This document shows positions 51,464 through 58,821 of a stretch of DNA of 63,615 bases, in pieces; within the stretch, counting starts at the first letter, position 1; every line of letters begins with the position of its first letter. The notes under the pieces are model-generated. The model worked only from the letters and a program-made list of their open reading frames with translations. It ran no database searches and had not been told where the DNA came from. The DNA comes from Deltaproteobacteria bacterium (GTDB lineage: Bacteria; Myxococcota_A; UBA9042; PHBI01), in assembly GCA_011526585.1 (NCBI GenBank), contig WYBB01000228.1:1-63615 (forward strand). Direction: 5' to 3'. The position numbers and the translations under genes are program-made.

Positions 51464-52248
51464 GTCGAGCTCTCTTGCGGGAGGGTGGGCGCGCGCGGCA
51501 CGTCGCCGGCGAAGAAGGCCTCGAGCTCGCGCGCGAGCGTGTCGCGCGGGCCGGCCAGCGCGACGCGGCCGCGGTCCATGAACACCAGGTGGTGGGCGAG
51601 GGCGAGCACGTCCTCGCGCTGGTGGGTGACGAGGATCATCGTGCGTCCCTCGGCCGAGAGCGCGGCGAGGAGCTCGCGCAGGCCGCCGAGCGCCTCGGGA
51701 TCGAGGCCGGTCAGCGGCTCGTCGAGGAGCAGCACCTTGGGTGAGAGGGCGATGGCGCGCGCGATGGCGAGGCGCTTGCGCTCGCCGCCGGAGAGCGTGG
51801 CGACCTGGCGATCGGGCGCGAGGCCGACCTTGGCGAGCGCGGCTTCCGCGAGGGCGCGGGCGTCGGCGGGGCGGGTGCCGTGCGCGGCGAGCGGCCAGGC
51901 GACGTTGTCGACGGCGTCCTTGCCGGGGAAGAGGCCCTCGCGCTGGAAGACGAAGCCGAGGCCCGGGCCGCGGAGCCTCTTGCGGAGGAGCTCGCGCTCG
52001 GACAGGGCGAGCAGGTCGAAGGTCTCGCCGTCGAGCGTGAGTGCGATGGTGCCGGTGAGGCCCTCGGGGCGATCGAAGTAGTCACCCTCGACGCGGCCGA
52101 GCAGCGAGAGCAGGGTCGACTTGCCGCTGGCGGAGCGGCCGAGCAGCGCGGTGGTGCGGCCGGCGGGCAGGGTGAGGGAGGGGATCTGGAGCGAGAACTC
52201 GGGCGAGAGCGTCCAGGCGAGATCGCGGATCCGGTAGGCGTCGCTCAT
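51460..52248 (-). CDS. mlaF: MlaF-type ABC transporter ATPase
   Basis: 262 residues. ABC signatures in order: Walker A GRSASGKST (about 37-45), Q-loop in FVFQREGLFP, signature LSGGERKRLAIARA, Walker B VLLLDEPLTGLD and the H-loop LVTHQ. The protein energises the MlaE permease in the cytoplasm. In comparison with E. coli MlaF, the C-terminal extension that docks a neighbouring subunit is not clearly preserved; the tail here (GDVPRAPTLPQESST) is short. The stop overlaps mlaD (ATGA), and the start lies 4 bp behind the mlaE stop. Confidence 0.92.
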   Translation of the reverse strand: MSDAYRIRDLAWTLSPEFSLQIPSLTLPAGRTTALLGRSASGKSTLLSLLGRVEGDYFDRPEGLTGTIALTLDGETFDLLALSERELLRKRLRGPGLGFVFQREGLFPGKDAVDNVAWPLAAHGTRPADARALAEAALAKVGLAPDRQVATLSGGERKRLAIARAIALSPKVLLLDEPLTGLDPEALGGLRELLAALSAEGRTMILVTHQREDVLALAHHLVFMDRGRVALAGPRDTLARELEAFFAGDVPRAPTLPQESST

Positions 52249-52252
52249 CGGA

Positions 52253-53011
52253 TCACCCGAGCAGCGCGACGATGAAGGTCGTGAAGACGTGGTCGGCGAT
52301 GAGCACGGTGAAGCTCGCGACGACGACGGCGGTCATGGTGTGGTGGCCGAGCGCGGCGGCGTCGGCCTTGGCGCGCAGGCCCATGCGCGTGCCGAAGGCG
52401 GCGATGATGACGCCGAAGCCGAAGGCCTTGAGGAGGCCGAGCGCGAAGTCGACCGGCGCGAGCGCGGCGACGGCGCGGTTCATGTAGTGCACGGGCGAGA
52501 TCCCGAGCTTGGCGGAGCCGAGGATCATGCCGCCGACGAGGCCGAGGATGATGGCGGCGACGGTGAGCAGCACGGTGCCGACGATGCAGCCCCAGACGCG
52601 CGGCGCGATGAGCTCGCGATCGATGTCGAGCGAGAGCGCGCGCATCGCCTGGGCCTGGCCCGACAAGGTCACCATGCCGAGCTCGGAGGCGAGCCCGGCG
52701 CCCGCCTTGCCGGCCATCAGGAGGGCGGTGAAGACCGGGGCGAGCTCGGTGACGAGCGAGACCGAGACGATGTCGGCGACGAGGTGGGACTGCCCGTAGC
52801 GCGAGAGGTGGAACGAGGAGTTGAGCGCGATCACCATGCCGGCGAAGAGGGCGGCGATGCCGATGAGCGGCAGCGCCGAGAGCGCGACGCGCCCGAGCTG
52901 CTCGACGAAGTCGGCGGGGCGCATGCGCCAGGAGGCGCGCGTGGCGCGGCCGAGCACGGTGAAGAGCGCCGCCGACTCCCGCCCGAAGGCGGCGACCCAG
53001 CGTGCGGTCAC
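52253..53011 (-). CDS. mlaE: MlaE-type lipid ABC transporter permease
   Basis: 252 residues from GTG 53011, which overlaps the C2 lipoprotein stop by 4 nt (GTGA); the long open frame upstream is antisense to other genes. The MlaE/YrbE fold is evident: an N-terminal interfacial helix (FGRESAALFTVLGRATRASW), then five to six membrane helices with LIGIAALFAGMVIALNSSFHL, the conserved AGAGLASELGMVTLSGQAQAMRALSLD region (quoted as LASELGMV and QAQAMRAL) and KAFGFGVIIAAFGTRMGLRA. It moves phospholipids between the inner membrane and the MlaD ring. Confidence 0.92.
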   Translation of the reverse strand: MTARWVAAFGRESAALFTVLGRATRASWRMRPADFVEQLGRVALSALPLIGIAALFAGMVIALNSSFHLSRYGQSHLVADIVSVSLVTELAPVFTALLMAGKAGAGLASELGMVTLSGQAQAMRALSLDIDRELIAPRVWGCIVGTVLLTVAAIILGLVGGMILGSAKLGISPVHYMNRAVAALAPVDFALGLLKAFGFGVIIAAFGTRMGLRAKADAAALGHHTMTAVVVASFTVLIADHVFTTFIVALLG

Positions 53012-53604
53012 GGGCGCACCATGCCGGTGAGCGTGAGCTCGAGGGTGCCGCCCTCGCCGTTGCGGAATGTGAAGGTCAGCGTCGTCGACTCGCCGACACG
53101 CAGGTCGGGCAGGACCTGCGAGACCGTGCCGATCTGCTCGTCGGAGGACAGGCTGTCCTCGTCCATGAGCTTGACCATCAGGACGCCGCCGGGTCGCACG
53201 TCGATGACGAAGGTGTCGCCCCAGACCGGCTCGAGCGAGCCTTCGACCACCGACGAGCGATGCCGCTGCCCTTCGTAGTCGACGATGACGTAGGGGTCGG
53301 TCTCGCCGGGGCCGACGTCGAGGTCCGGCAGGCCGTGCGCGCGCTCGACGGTGAGCGCGACACGTCGCGCGACCGGCAGGAGCGCGGCGCCCTCGCCGTC
53401 GCTGCCGAGCGTGCCGTCGACGGTCGAGGTCTGCGCGGTCGCGAGGCCGTGGCGCTCGAGGTAGGCCTGCATGGCGTCGTCGCTCGGTCCGGCCTTGGAC
53501 GAGCACGCGCCCAGCGCGAGCGCACTGGCCGCGAGCGCACTGGCCGCGAGCCACAGACGCCCGCGGGCCAGCCAGGCCGTCCGGAAGTTTCCGCCTTCGC
53601 GCAT
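53008..53604 (-). CDS. C2-domain lipoprotein, first gene of the Mla-type operon
   Basis: 198 residues. The lipobox is LGAC at Cys34; the signal peptide contains a tandem 15-bp duplication (SALAA repeated). After a 45-residue linker, residues about 80-175 form a C2 domain: VALTVERAHGLPDLDVG, ETDPYVIVDYEGQ, LEPVWGDTFVIDV, VLMVKLMDEDSLSSDEQIG. Acidic residues stand at the calcium-loop positions: Asp96 and Asp103 in loop 1, and Asp148, Asp150 and Asp155 in loop 3. C2 domains bind phospholipid membranes, often Ca2+-dependently. As a periplasm-facing lipoprotein translated together with MlaE, it may dock the transporter to a membrane or sense lipid. It takes the place in this operon where other species have mlaC or mlaB, which are absent. 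Confidence 0.88.
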   Translation of the reverse strand: MREGGNFRTAWLARGRLWLAASALAASALALGACSSKAGPSDDAMQAYLERHGLATAQTSTVDGTLGSDGEGAALLPVARRVALTVERAHGLPDLDVGPGETDPYVIVDYEGQRHRSSVVEGSLEPVWGDTFVIDVRPGGVLMVKLMDEDSLSSDEQIGTVSQVLPDLRVGESTTLTFTFRNGEGGTLELTLTGMVRP

Positions 53605-53630
53605 CGCGCCCCTTATGCCACAGTGCGCCC

Positions 53631-54953
53631 ATGGACGAAACGTGGACCTTGTCCGCGGGTTGGGCGCTCCCCGAGGTGATCACAACGCTGCCGGGGCCGC
53701 GCGGTATTTCACTGGTCGACGTGCTCGCGCGCCACGAGTGCCCGGGGATCACCGCGCGCCGTGCGCGCCAGGGTGAGGCGCGCGGGCTCGGCAAGGACCC
53801 GATCACCTGGGTGCGCGCCGCGGGCGCCAACGTCTGGGACGCTGACGGCAACCGCTTCGTCGACCTGACCGCGGGCTTCGGGGTCGCCAGCATCGGCCAC
53901 ACCCACCCGGCGGTCGTCGCGGCGATCACCGCGCAGGCGACGACGCTCCTGCATGGCATGGGCGACGTCTTCCCCAACGACCGGCGCATCGCGCTCATGG
54001 CCGCGCTGGCGCGGCGCGCGACCTTCGCCGGGGGGGCCGCGCTCTCGCAGTGCATCCTCACCGGCGGCGGCGCCGAGGCGGTCGAGGTCGCGCTCAAGAC
54101 CGCCGCGCTCGCCTCCGGGCGCCCGGGCGTCATCGCGTTCTCGGCGAGCTATCACGGCCTCTCGTACGGCGCCCTGGCGGCGACCGCCTATAAAGAGGAC
54201 TTTCGCGCGCCGTTTTCCGCGCAGCTCGGCCAGCACGTGCGCCACTTGCCGTTCGGTTGCGCGCCGGAGGTGGTCGCGGCCGCGCTCGAAGACGGCGTGG
54301 TGGGCGCGATCCTGGTCGAGCCGATCCAGGGGCGCGGCGGTGAGGTCGTGCCGCCACCGGGCTGGCTCGGGGCGTTGCGCGAGCTCTGCGATCGCCACCG
54401 CGCGATCCTGATCTTCGACGAGATCTTCACCGGGTTCGGCCGCACCGGCGCCTGGTGGGCGTGCGAGCACGAGGGCGTGATCCCCGACGTGATGGCGGTC
54501 GGCAAGTCGCTCGCCGGCGGGCTGCCGCTCGGCGCGGCGGTGGCGCGGCCCGAGGTGATGCGCGCCTGGGGCATGAGCAAGGGCGAGGCGATCCACACCT
54601 CGACCTTCCTCGGCAATCCGATCGTCGCGGCGGCGGCGCTGGCGACGCTCGAGGTGATGGAGGCGATCGACCTGCCTCGCCGCGCGCGCGACTTCGAGGC
54701 GGCGACGCGCGCCTATTTCGAGCCGCGTGGGATCACCGTGCGCGGGCGCGGCGGCATGCTCGGGCTCGAGCTCGGGTCGCCGGGGCGCGCCGCGCGGGTC
54801 ATGGGGTCGACGCTCAAGCGCGGGTTCTTGACGCTGCCGAGCGGCGTGGCGGGCGACGTGCTCGGCTTGACCCCGCCGCTCATGCTGAGCGATGCACAAC
54901 GCCGGGCCGCGTTCGACGCGATCGCGGCGTCGATGGAGGAAGCGGATGAGTGA
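53631..54953 (+). CDS. Class III PLP-dependent aminotransferase (omega-transaminase type)
   Basis: 440 residues. Fold type I class III motifs: NVWDADGNRFVDLTAGFGVASIGHTHP (key NRFVDLTAGFG), ILTGGGAEAVEVALKTA, SYHGLSYGALAAT, the Asp in LIFDEIFTGFGRTGAWW, the PLP lysine in AVGKSLAGGLPLGA (about Lys292) and HTSTFLGNP. Such enzymes move amino groups between amines, or terminal amino acids, and aldehydes or keto acids. The gene starts only 26 bp from the divergent C2 lipoprotein gene and overlaps the LuxE-like gene by 8 nt. The setting with aldehyde-forming LuxE/LuxC proteins suggests its substrate is an aldehyde. Confidence 0.9.
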   Translation: MDETWTLSAGWALPEVITTLPGPRGISLVDVLARHECPGITARRARQGEARGLGKDPITWVRAAGANVWDADGNRFVDLTAGFGVASIGHTHPAVVAAITAQATTLLHGMGDVFPNDRRIALMAALARRATFAGGAALSQCILTGGGAEAVEVALKTAALASGRPGVIAFSASYHGLSYGALAATAYKEDFRAPFSAQLGQHVRHLPFGCAPEVVAAALEDGVVGAILVEPIQGRGGEVVPPPGWLGALRELCDRHRAILIFDEIFTGFGRTGAWWACEHEGVIPDVMAVGKSLAGGLPLGAAVARPEVMRAWGMSKGEAIHTSTFLGNPIVAAAALATLEVMEAIDLPRRARDFEAATRAYFEPRGITVRGRGGMLGLELGSPGRAARVMGSTLKRGFLTLPSGVAGDVLGLTPPLMLSDAQRRAAFDAIAASMEEADE

Positions 54954-56049
54954 AGCGCAAGAACGAGATGACGAGGCGACCATGACGCTCGCCGAGCTGC
55001 GTCAGGAGCTGCACCGCGATCTCCTCGCCTTCGCCCGCCGCCCGAGCGCGTCGCCCGAGGTCTACGACGAGCTCGCCTGCCGCGTGCTGCGCTATCAGGC
55101 GCGCGCCGTGCCGGCGTACGGGCGGCTGGTGCAGGTGCTCGGGGCCGATCTCTCGTCGTGGCGCACGGCGCCGCTGGTGCCGACCGAGCTCTTCCGCGCG
55201 GTCGATCTGTGCTCGCTGCCGCCCGGTGAAAATGACCGGATCTTCAGAACTTCCGGCACGACCACCAAGGGCCGGCGCGGCTTTCGGCGCGTGCCCGACC
55301 TGACGCTGTATCGCACGGCGATGGCGTCGTCGTTCATCGAGCACGTGCTCGGCGGCGACGCGACCTTGCGTCGCTGGATCTCGCTCATCCCGCGCGCCGA
55401 CGTCGTGCCCGACAGCTCGCTCTCGTTCATGCTGACCGAGCTGGCCGAGGTGCTCTCGGCCATGACCTACTGGGTCGTCGAAAAGGACGGGCTCCGCTTG
55501 GACGAGGCGCGGATCGCGCTCGGCGAAGGGCTCGGGGCCGGCGACGCGCCGGTGATCGTCCTGGCGACGCCGATCGCCCTGACCGAGCTGCTCGAGCGCC
55601 AGCGTGGGTTGTCGCGCCTGCCGCCGGGCTCGCGCGTGATGCTGACCGGCGGCTTCAAGGGCAAGAGCGTGAGCGTCTCCGAAGGCGAGCTCATCGACCG
55701 GCTCGAGCGCACCTTCGGCGTGCCGCGCACGCACGTGATCGCCGAGTACGGCATGACCGAGCTCACGAGCCAGGCGTACGGCACGCCGCTCCTGCCGAAC
55801 CCGGCGCTCCGGCTGCGCGTCGTGCACCCCGAGTCGGGCCTCGACCTGCCGCCGGGCGAAAAGGGCCTCGTCGCCTGCTTCGATCTCCTCAACCTCGACC
55901 ACGTCTCGGCGATCCTCACCTCCGACCTCGGCGAGCTCGACGCGTTGGGGCGCCTCACCCTGCGCGGTCGCATGCCGGGCGCCGCACCGCGCGGCTGCAG
56001 CCTCACCGCCGAGGAGCTCTTGCGCGGCGAGGAAACCGCCCCCGCGTGA
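54946..56049 (+). CDS. LuxE-family acyl-protein synthetase (acyl-activating enzyme)
   Basis: 367 residues from the ATG at 54946, which follows GGAGGA and overlaps the aminotransferase stop. The LuxE/PaaK-like adenylating fold shows PLVPTELFRAVDL, the ATP loop FRTSGTTTKGRRGF, RWISLIPRADVVPDSSLSFM, VMLTGGFKGKS, and AEYGMTELTSQAYG (AMP-binding). LuxE activates fatty acids as acyl-AMP and loads them onto itself or LuxC for reduction. Full family length. It ends in a GTGA overlap with the LuxC-like gene. There are no luxA, luxB or luxD genes here, so the pair is not for light production. Confidence 0.9.
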   Translation: MSEAQERDDEATMTLAELRQELHRDLLAFARRPSASPEVYDELACRVLRYQARAVPAYGRLVQVLGADLSSWRTAPLVPTELFRAVDLCSLPPGENDRIFRTSGTTTKGRRGFRRVPDLTLYRTAMASSFIEHVLGGDATLRRWISLIPRADVVPDSSLSFMLTELAEVLSAMTYWVVEKDGLRLDEARIALGEGLGAGDAPVIVLATPIALTELLERQRGLSRLPPGSRVMLTGGFKGKSVSVSEGELIDRLERTFGVPRTHVIAEYGMTELTSQAYGTPLLPNPALRLRVVHPESGLDLPPGEKGLVACFDLLNLDHVSAILTSDLGELDALGRLTLRGRMPGAAPRGCSLTAEELLRGEETAPA

Positions 56050-57077
56050 CGGCGCACGTGCTCACGCCCGAGGCCGTGCTTCACCACGAGGCGCTCGTCG
56101 TCGCGACGATGGCCCAGGGCTTCTCGCGCGAGGTCGCGCTCGCCGGGCTCGCCGCCGAGGTCGACGCGTGGCGACCGGAGGCGCTCGCGGCGCTCCTGAG
56201 CGAGCTGCCTTCGCCCACGCTCGCGAGGCGGCCGGCGCGCGTCCTGATCATCGCCGCGCGCACGCTCGCCGCTTCGGCGCTGCGTCAATGCTACCTGGCG
56301 CGCGCGCTCGGCGCCGCCGTGCACCTCAAGAGCGCGGCCGGGCAGGAGGCGCTCGCGACCGCGCTGAACGCGCTCGATCCGGCGATCACCCCGGCGGCCT
56401 TCGACCGCGATGACGCGCGCGCGGTGGCGGCGGCGATCGCGCCGGTCGACACCGTGGTCGTGCTGGGCAGCGACGAGACGGTCGCGGCGGTGCGCGCCGC
56501 GACGCCGCCCGGCAAGGGCTTCGCGCCGCACGGCCACAAGGTCTCGGCGGCCTGGCTCGGGGCCCAGCCGGACGACGCCGCGATCGCCGGGCTCGCCGCC
56601 GATCTGCTCGCGTGGGATCAGGCCGGCTGCCTCGCGCCGCAAGTCGTCTGGGTCGAAGGCGGCACAGCGCGTTGTCGCGAGGTCGCCGAGCGCATAGCCG
56701 ACGTCGTGCGCACGTTCGAATCGGGCCTGCCGCTCGCCGCCCTCGCTGGGCACCGCGCCGCGCGCCTGCGCACCGCGCCGCTGGTCGCGATGCTCGGCGG
56801 CGATGCGTTCACGAGCGAGACGAGCTTCGTCGGGACCCTGCCCGACGCGAGCTTCCGCATGAGCCCCGGCCCGCGCATGCTCTGGGTCCTGCCGGCCGAT
56901 CGGCGCGCGCTCGCCGAGGTGGAGCCGATGCTCTCGACACTCGCCAGCGACGTCGCGATCGATCTCCCGCCTGCCGTGCGCGTCTGCCGTCCCGGCGAGA
57001 TGCAGCGCCCGCCGCTCGGGTGGCACCAGGACGGGCTGCATCCGCTGGCGAGCCTCTTGGCCCCCGGCTCAACGTGA
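56046..57077 (+). CDS. LuxC-like acyl-CoA reductase
   Basis: 343 residues from GTG 56046, overlapping the LuxE-like stop. The LuxC family is recognised by a nucleotide-binding centre (VLIIAARTLAASALRQCYLARALGAAVHLKS in pieces), VDTVVVLGSDETV, FAPHGHKVSAAWLG and the catalytic Cys195 in WDQAGCLAPQVVWVEGG, followed by FVGTLPDASFRMSPGPRMLWVLPA. It is shorter than Vibrio LuxC (about 480 residues), missing mainly N-terminal sequence, as in other non-luminous relatives. It would reduce the acyl group delivered by LuxE to an aldehyde with NADPH. The 3' end overlaps the convergent gene by 9 bp. Confidence 0.87.
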   Translation: MTAHVLTPEAVLHHEALVVATMAQGFSREVALAGLAAEVDAWRPEALAALLSELPSPTLARRPARVLIIAARTLAASALRQCYLARALGAAVHLKSAAGQEALATALNALDPAITPAAFDRDDARAVAAAIAPVDTVVVLGSDETVAAVRAATPPGKGFAPHGHKVSAAWLGAQPDDAAIAGLAADLLAWDQAGCLAPQVVWVEGGTARCREVAERIADVVRTFESGLPLAALAGHRAARLRTAPLVAMLGGDAFTSETSFVGTLPDASFRMSPGPRMLWVLPADRRALAEVEPMLSTLASDVAIDLPPAVRVCRPGEMQRPPLGWHQDGLHPLASLLAPGST

Positions 57078-58301
57078 GGCGCCCACCTTCTCGAGCTCGG
57101 GCGGCAGCGCGGTGAACACGTCGGCCGGCGCCAGGCCCATCCACGGATCGTCGAGCGGTGTCAGGAAGACCTCGCGGTAGATCGCCGCCGTCAGCGCCGG
57201 CACCCCGCCGGGCGTCTGCAGATGAGCGCCGCCGAGCATCACCACCAGCGCGCGCGACTTCACGACGAGCTCGTTGTGCACCTCGTCGCGCGCCAGCGTG
57301 CCCTCGACGGGCGTCGCCAGCCGCAACATCGGCGCCTCGACCGCCGCCTTGGTGATCGCGATCGGCATCGCGTCGGCGGCGAGGAAGCGCGCGTTCCGCC
57401 CGGGCATCATCGGACCGATCAGCGCCTCGGCCTCGCGTGAGATCCGCACGCGCTTGCGCGCGGCCATCCGCGCGATCACCTCGTCGTCGGTCGCCGCCGC
57501 CAGCCCCTCGACGTCGCGCGCGCTGCCCTCGACGCCGACCGCTGCCAATGCCGCCTGCCAGGCGCTCATGCGCGCCGCGAGGTCCGCCGTGAGGTGGGCG
57601 CGGATCGCGGCGGCCCGCTCGCGCGGGGGGCGCGCCGCGATCGCGGCCGTGCTCGTCCGGGCGCGCTCGAGCCAGGCCGAGAACGCCTGCGGCCCGACCA
57701 TGCCGGGCAGCAGATCGGTGACCTCGCCGTCGGCGGTCATCGCGTAGTGCAGGCTGTTGCCGGTGATCGTGCGCACGAGCTTGCGACCGTCGCCGAAGTC
57801 GATCTCGATCTTCGGCGCCTTGCGCACCGACTCCCAGTGCAGCACCCAGCCGTCGTGGAGCGCCCGGGCGATCGCCGGATCGGGATAGAGGATCGTGCGG
57901 AAGAAGCGGCTGTTGGCGCACGAGAAGTCCTCGTCGAGCGCACCGAGCAGGCGCAGCGACAGGATGGGCTTGCCCTCGCGTCGGGCGCGCGCCTTCGCCT
58001 CGTCGAGATCGGTGTGCCAGTAGAGGCCCGAGGCGCTGGCGTAGCGCTGGCGGGCGACGGCGTCGATCAACGCCTCCCAGGCGTTGACCGCCGGCGTCTG
58101 CTCACCGACGAAGAGCGGCGGCACCGACGAGAGCGAGCGGCGCAGCGCGACCAGCGCGTCGAGCCCGGGCTGGCCGAGCGCGCGCAGCGCGTCGATGGCG
58201 GTGGGGTCGCCGGCGAGCGCGGTCCGGGCCAGGTCGGGCACGGTGGTCGTCGTCGGCGGAGCGGTCAGGGTGAGCACGGTGAGCGCGAGCGTGATGAGCA
58301 T
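57069..58301 (-). CDS. Secreted thioredoxin-fold-like protein
   Basis: 410 residues from the ATG at 58301 with GGAGG 6 nt upstream. A short signal peptide (MLITLALTVLTLTAPPT) leads into a domain (about 95-215) with YWHTDLDEAKARARREGKPILSLRLLG, SCANSRFFRTILYPDPAIA and WVLHWESVRKAP, the pattern of thioredoxin-like proteins in which CxxS (here CANS) replaces CxxC. The second half is helical and Ala-rich with LGGAHLQTPGGVPALTAAIYREVF near the end. A CxxS centre suggests isomerase-like or non-redox use. Periplasmic. It is convergent with the LuxC-like gene. Confidence 0.75.
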   Translation of the reverse strand: MLITLALTVLTLTAPPTTTTVPDLARTALAGDPTAIDALRALGQPGLDALVALRRSLSSVPPLFVGEQTPAVNAWEALIDAVARQRYASASGLYWHTDLDEAKARARREGKPILSLRLLGALDEDFSCANSRFFRTILYPDPAIARALHDGWVLHWESVRKAPKIEIDFGDGRKLVRTITGNSLHYAMTADGEVTDLLPGMVGPQAFSAWLERARTSTAAIAARPPRERAAAIRAHLTADLAARMSAWQAALAAVGVEGSARDVEGLAAATDDEVIARMAARKRVRISREAEALIGPMMPGRNARFLAADAMPIAITKAAVEAPMLRLATPVEGTLARDEVHNELVVKSRALVVMLGGAHLQTPGGVPALTAAIYREVFLTPLDDPWMGLAPADVFTALPPELEKVGASR

Positions 58302-58381
58302 GAGTGACCTCCGAAGCGATACGGCGAAGGTACGTGCGAGCGCGCTCGTGCTCGGTAAAGCGTGCGAAAAAGAGAGGCGGC

Positions 58382-58738
58382 CTACTCGTCGGTGCAGACG
58401 ACGTCGCCGTGTGCGGCGCGACATGCGCCGTAGGGCGAGGACGCGCAGCGCACCTTGCCGTAGGCGGCGACACACTCGAAGCCGCAGGCGATCTCGCCAT
58501 AGGCGACCCGACACGCGGCCTTGTGGCCGTGGCGCACGCGGCGCGGCGGGTCCCAACACACGACCTTGCCGTAGGCGGCGTGGCAGACGCCGCTCGGGGT
58601 CTGAGCGCAGCGCACCTCGCCGTAGGCGGCCTTGCAGTCCCAGCCGCAGGCGACCTCGCCGTAGGCGGCCTTGCACTCGGCCTTGGGCGGGGGCGGCGCG
58701 GGGTGCGCGAGGGCGAGCGCGACGAGCATGGCGATCAT
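58382..58738 (-). CDS. Small secreted Cys-rich protein with six AYG repeats
   Basis: 118 residues. A very short signal-like N-terminus (MIAMLVALALAHPAPP) is followed by six copies of C-x-x-A-[YH]-G-x-[VI]-x-C, for example CKAAYGEVAC, CKAAYGEVRC, CHAAYGKVVC, CRVAYGEIAC, CVAAYGKVRC and CRAAHGDVVC. They are arranged as two triplets separated by WDPPRRVRHGHK. All twelve repeat cysteines are kept, so six disulfides, or a metal or heme-like site, are possible. Similar repeats occur in uncharacterised Myxococcota proteins as far as I recall. The function is unknown. Confidence 0.8.
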   Translation of the reverse strand: MIAMLVALALAHPAPPPPKAECKAAYGEVACGWDCKAAYGEVRCAQTPSGVCHAAYGKVVCWDPPRRVRHGHKAACRVAYGEIACGFECVAAYGKVRCASSPYGACRAAHGDVVCTDE

Positions 58739-58821
58739 CGGGTCCTCCGGATCGGTGATGACCGCGGTGCATACGCACGGCGCGCGTGAACGATCTCAGC
58801 GCGCTGGCGATGAGCGGTGAT

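Noticed and set aside
53012..54133. N-terminal extension of mlaE to 626 residues
   Set aside because: The added part is antisense to the aminotransferase and C2 genes and is low complexity; GTG 53011 fits the operon overlap and family length.
54946..57077. Bioluminescence (lux) operon
   Set aside because: Only LuxE- and LuxC-like genes are present; luxA, luxB and luxD are missing and an aminotransferase takes their place.
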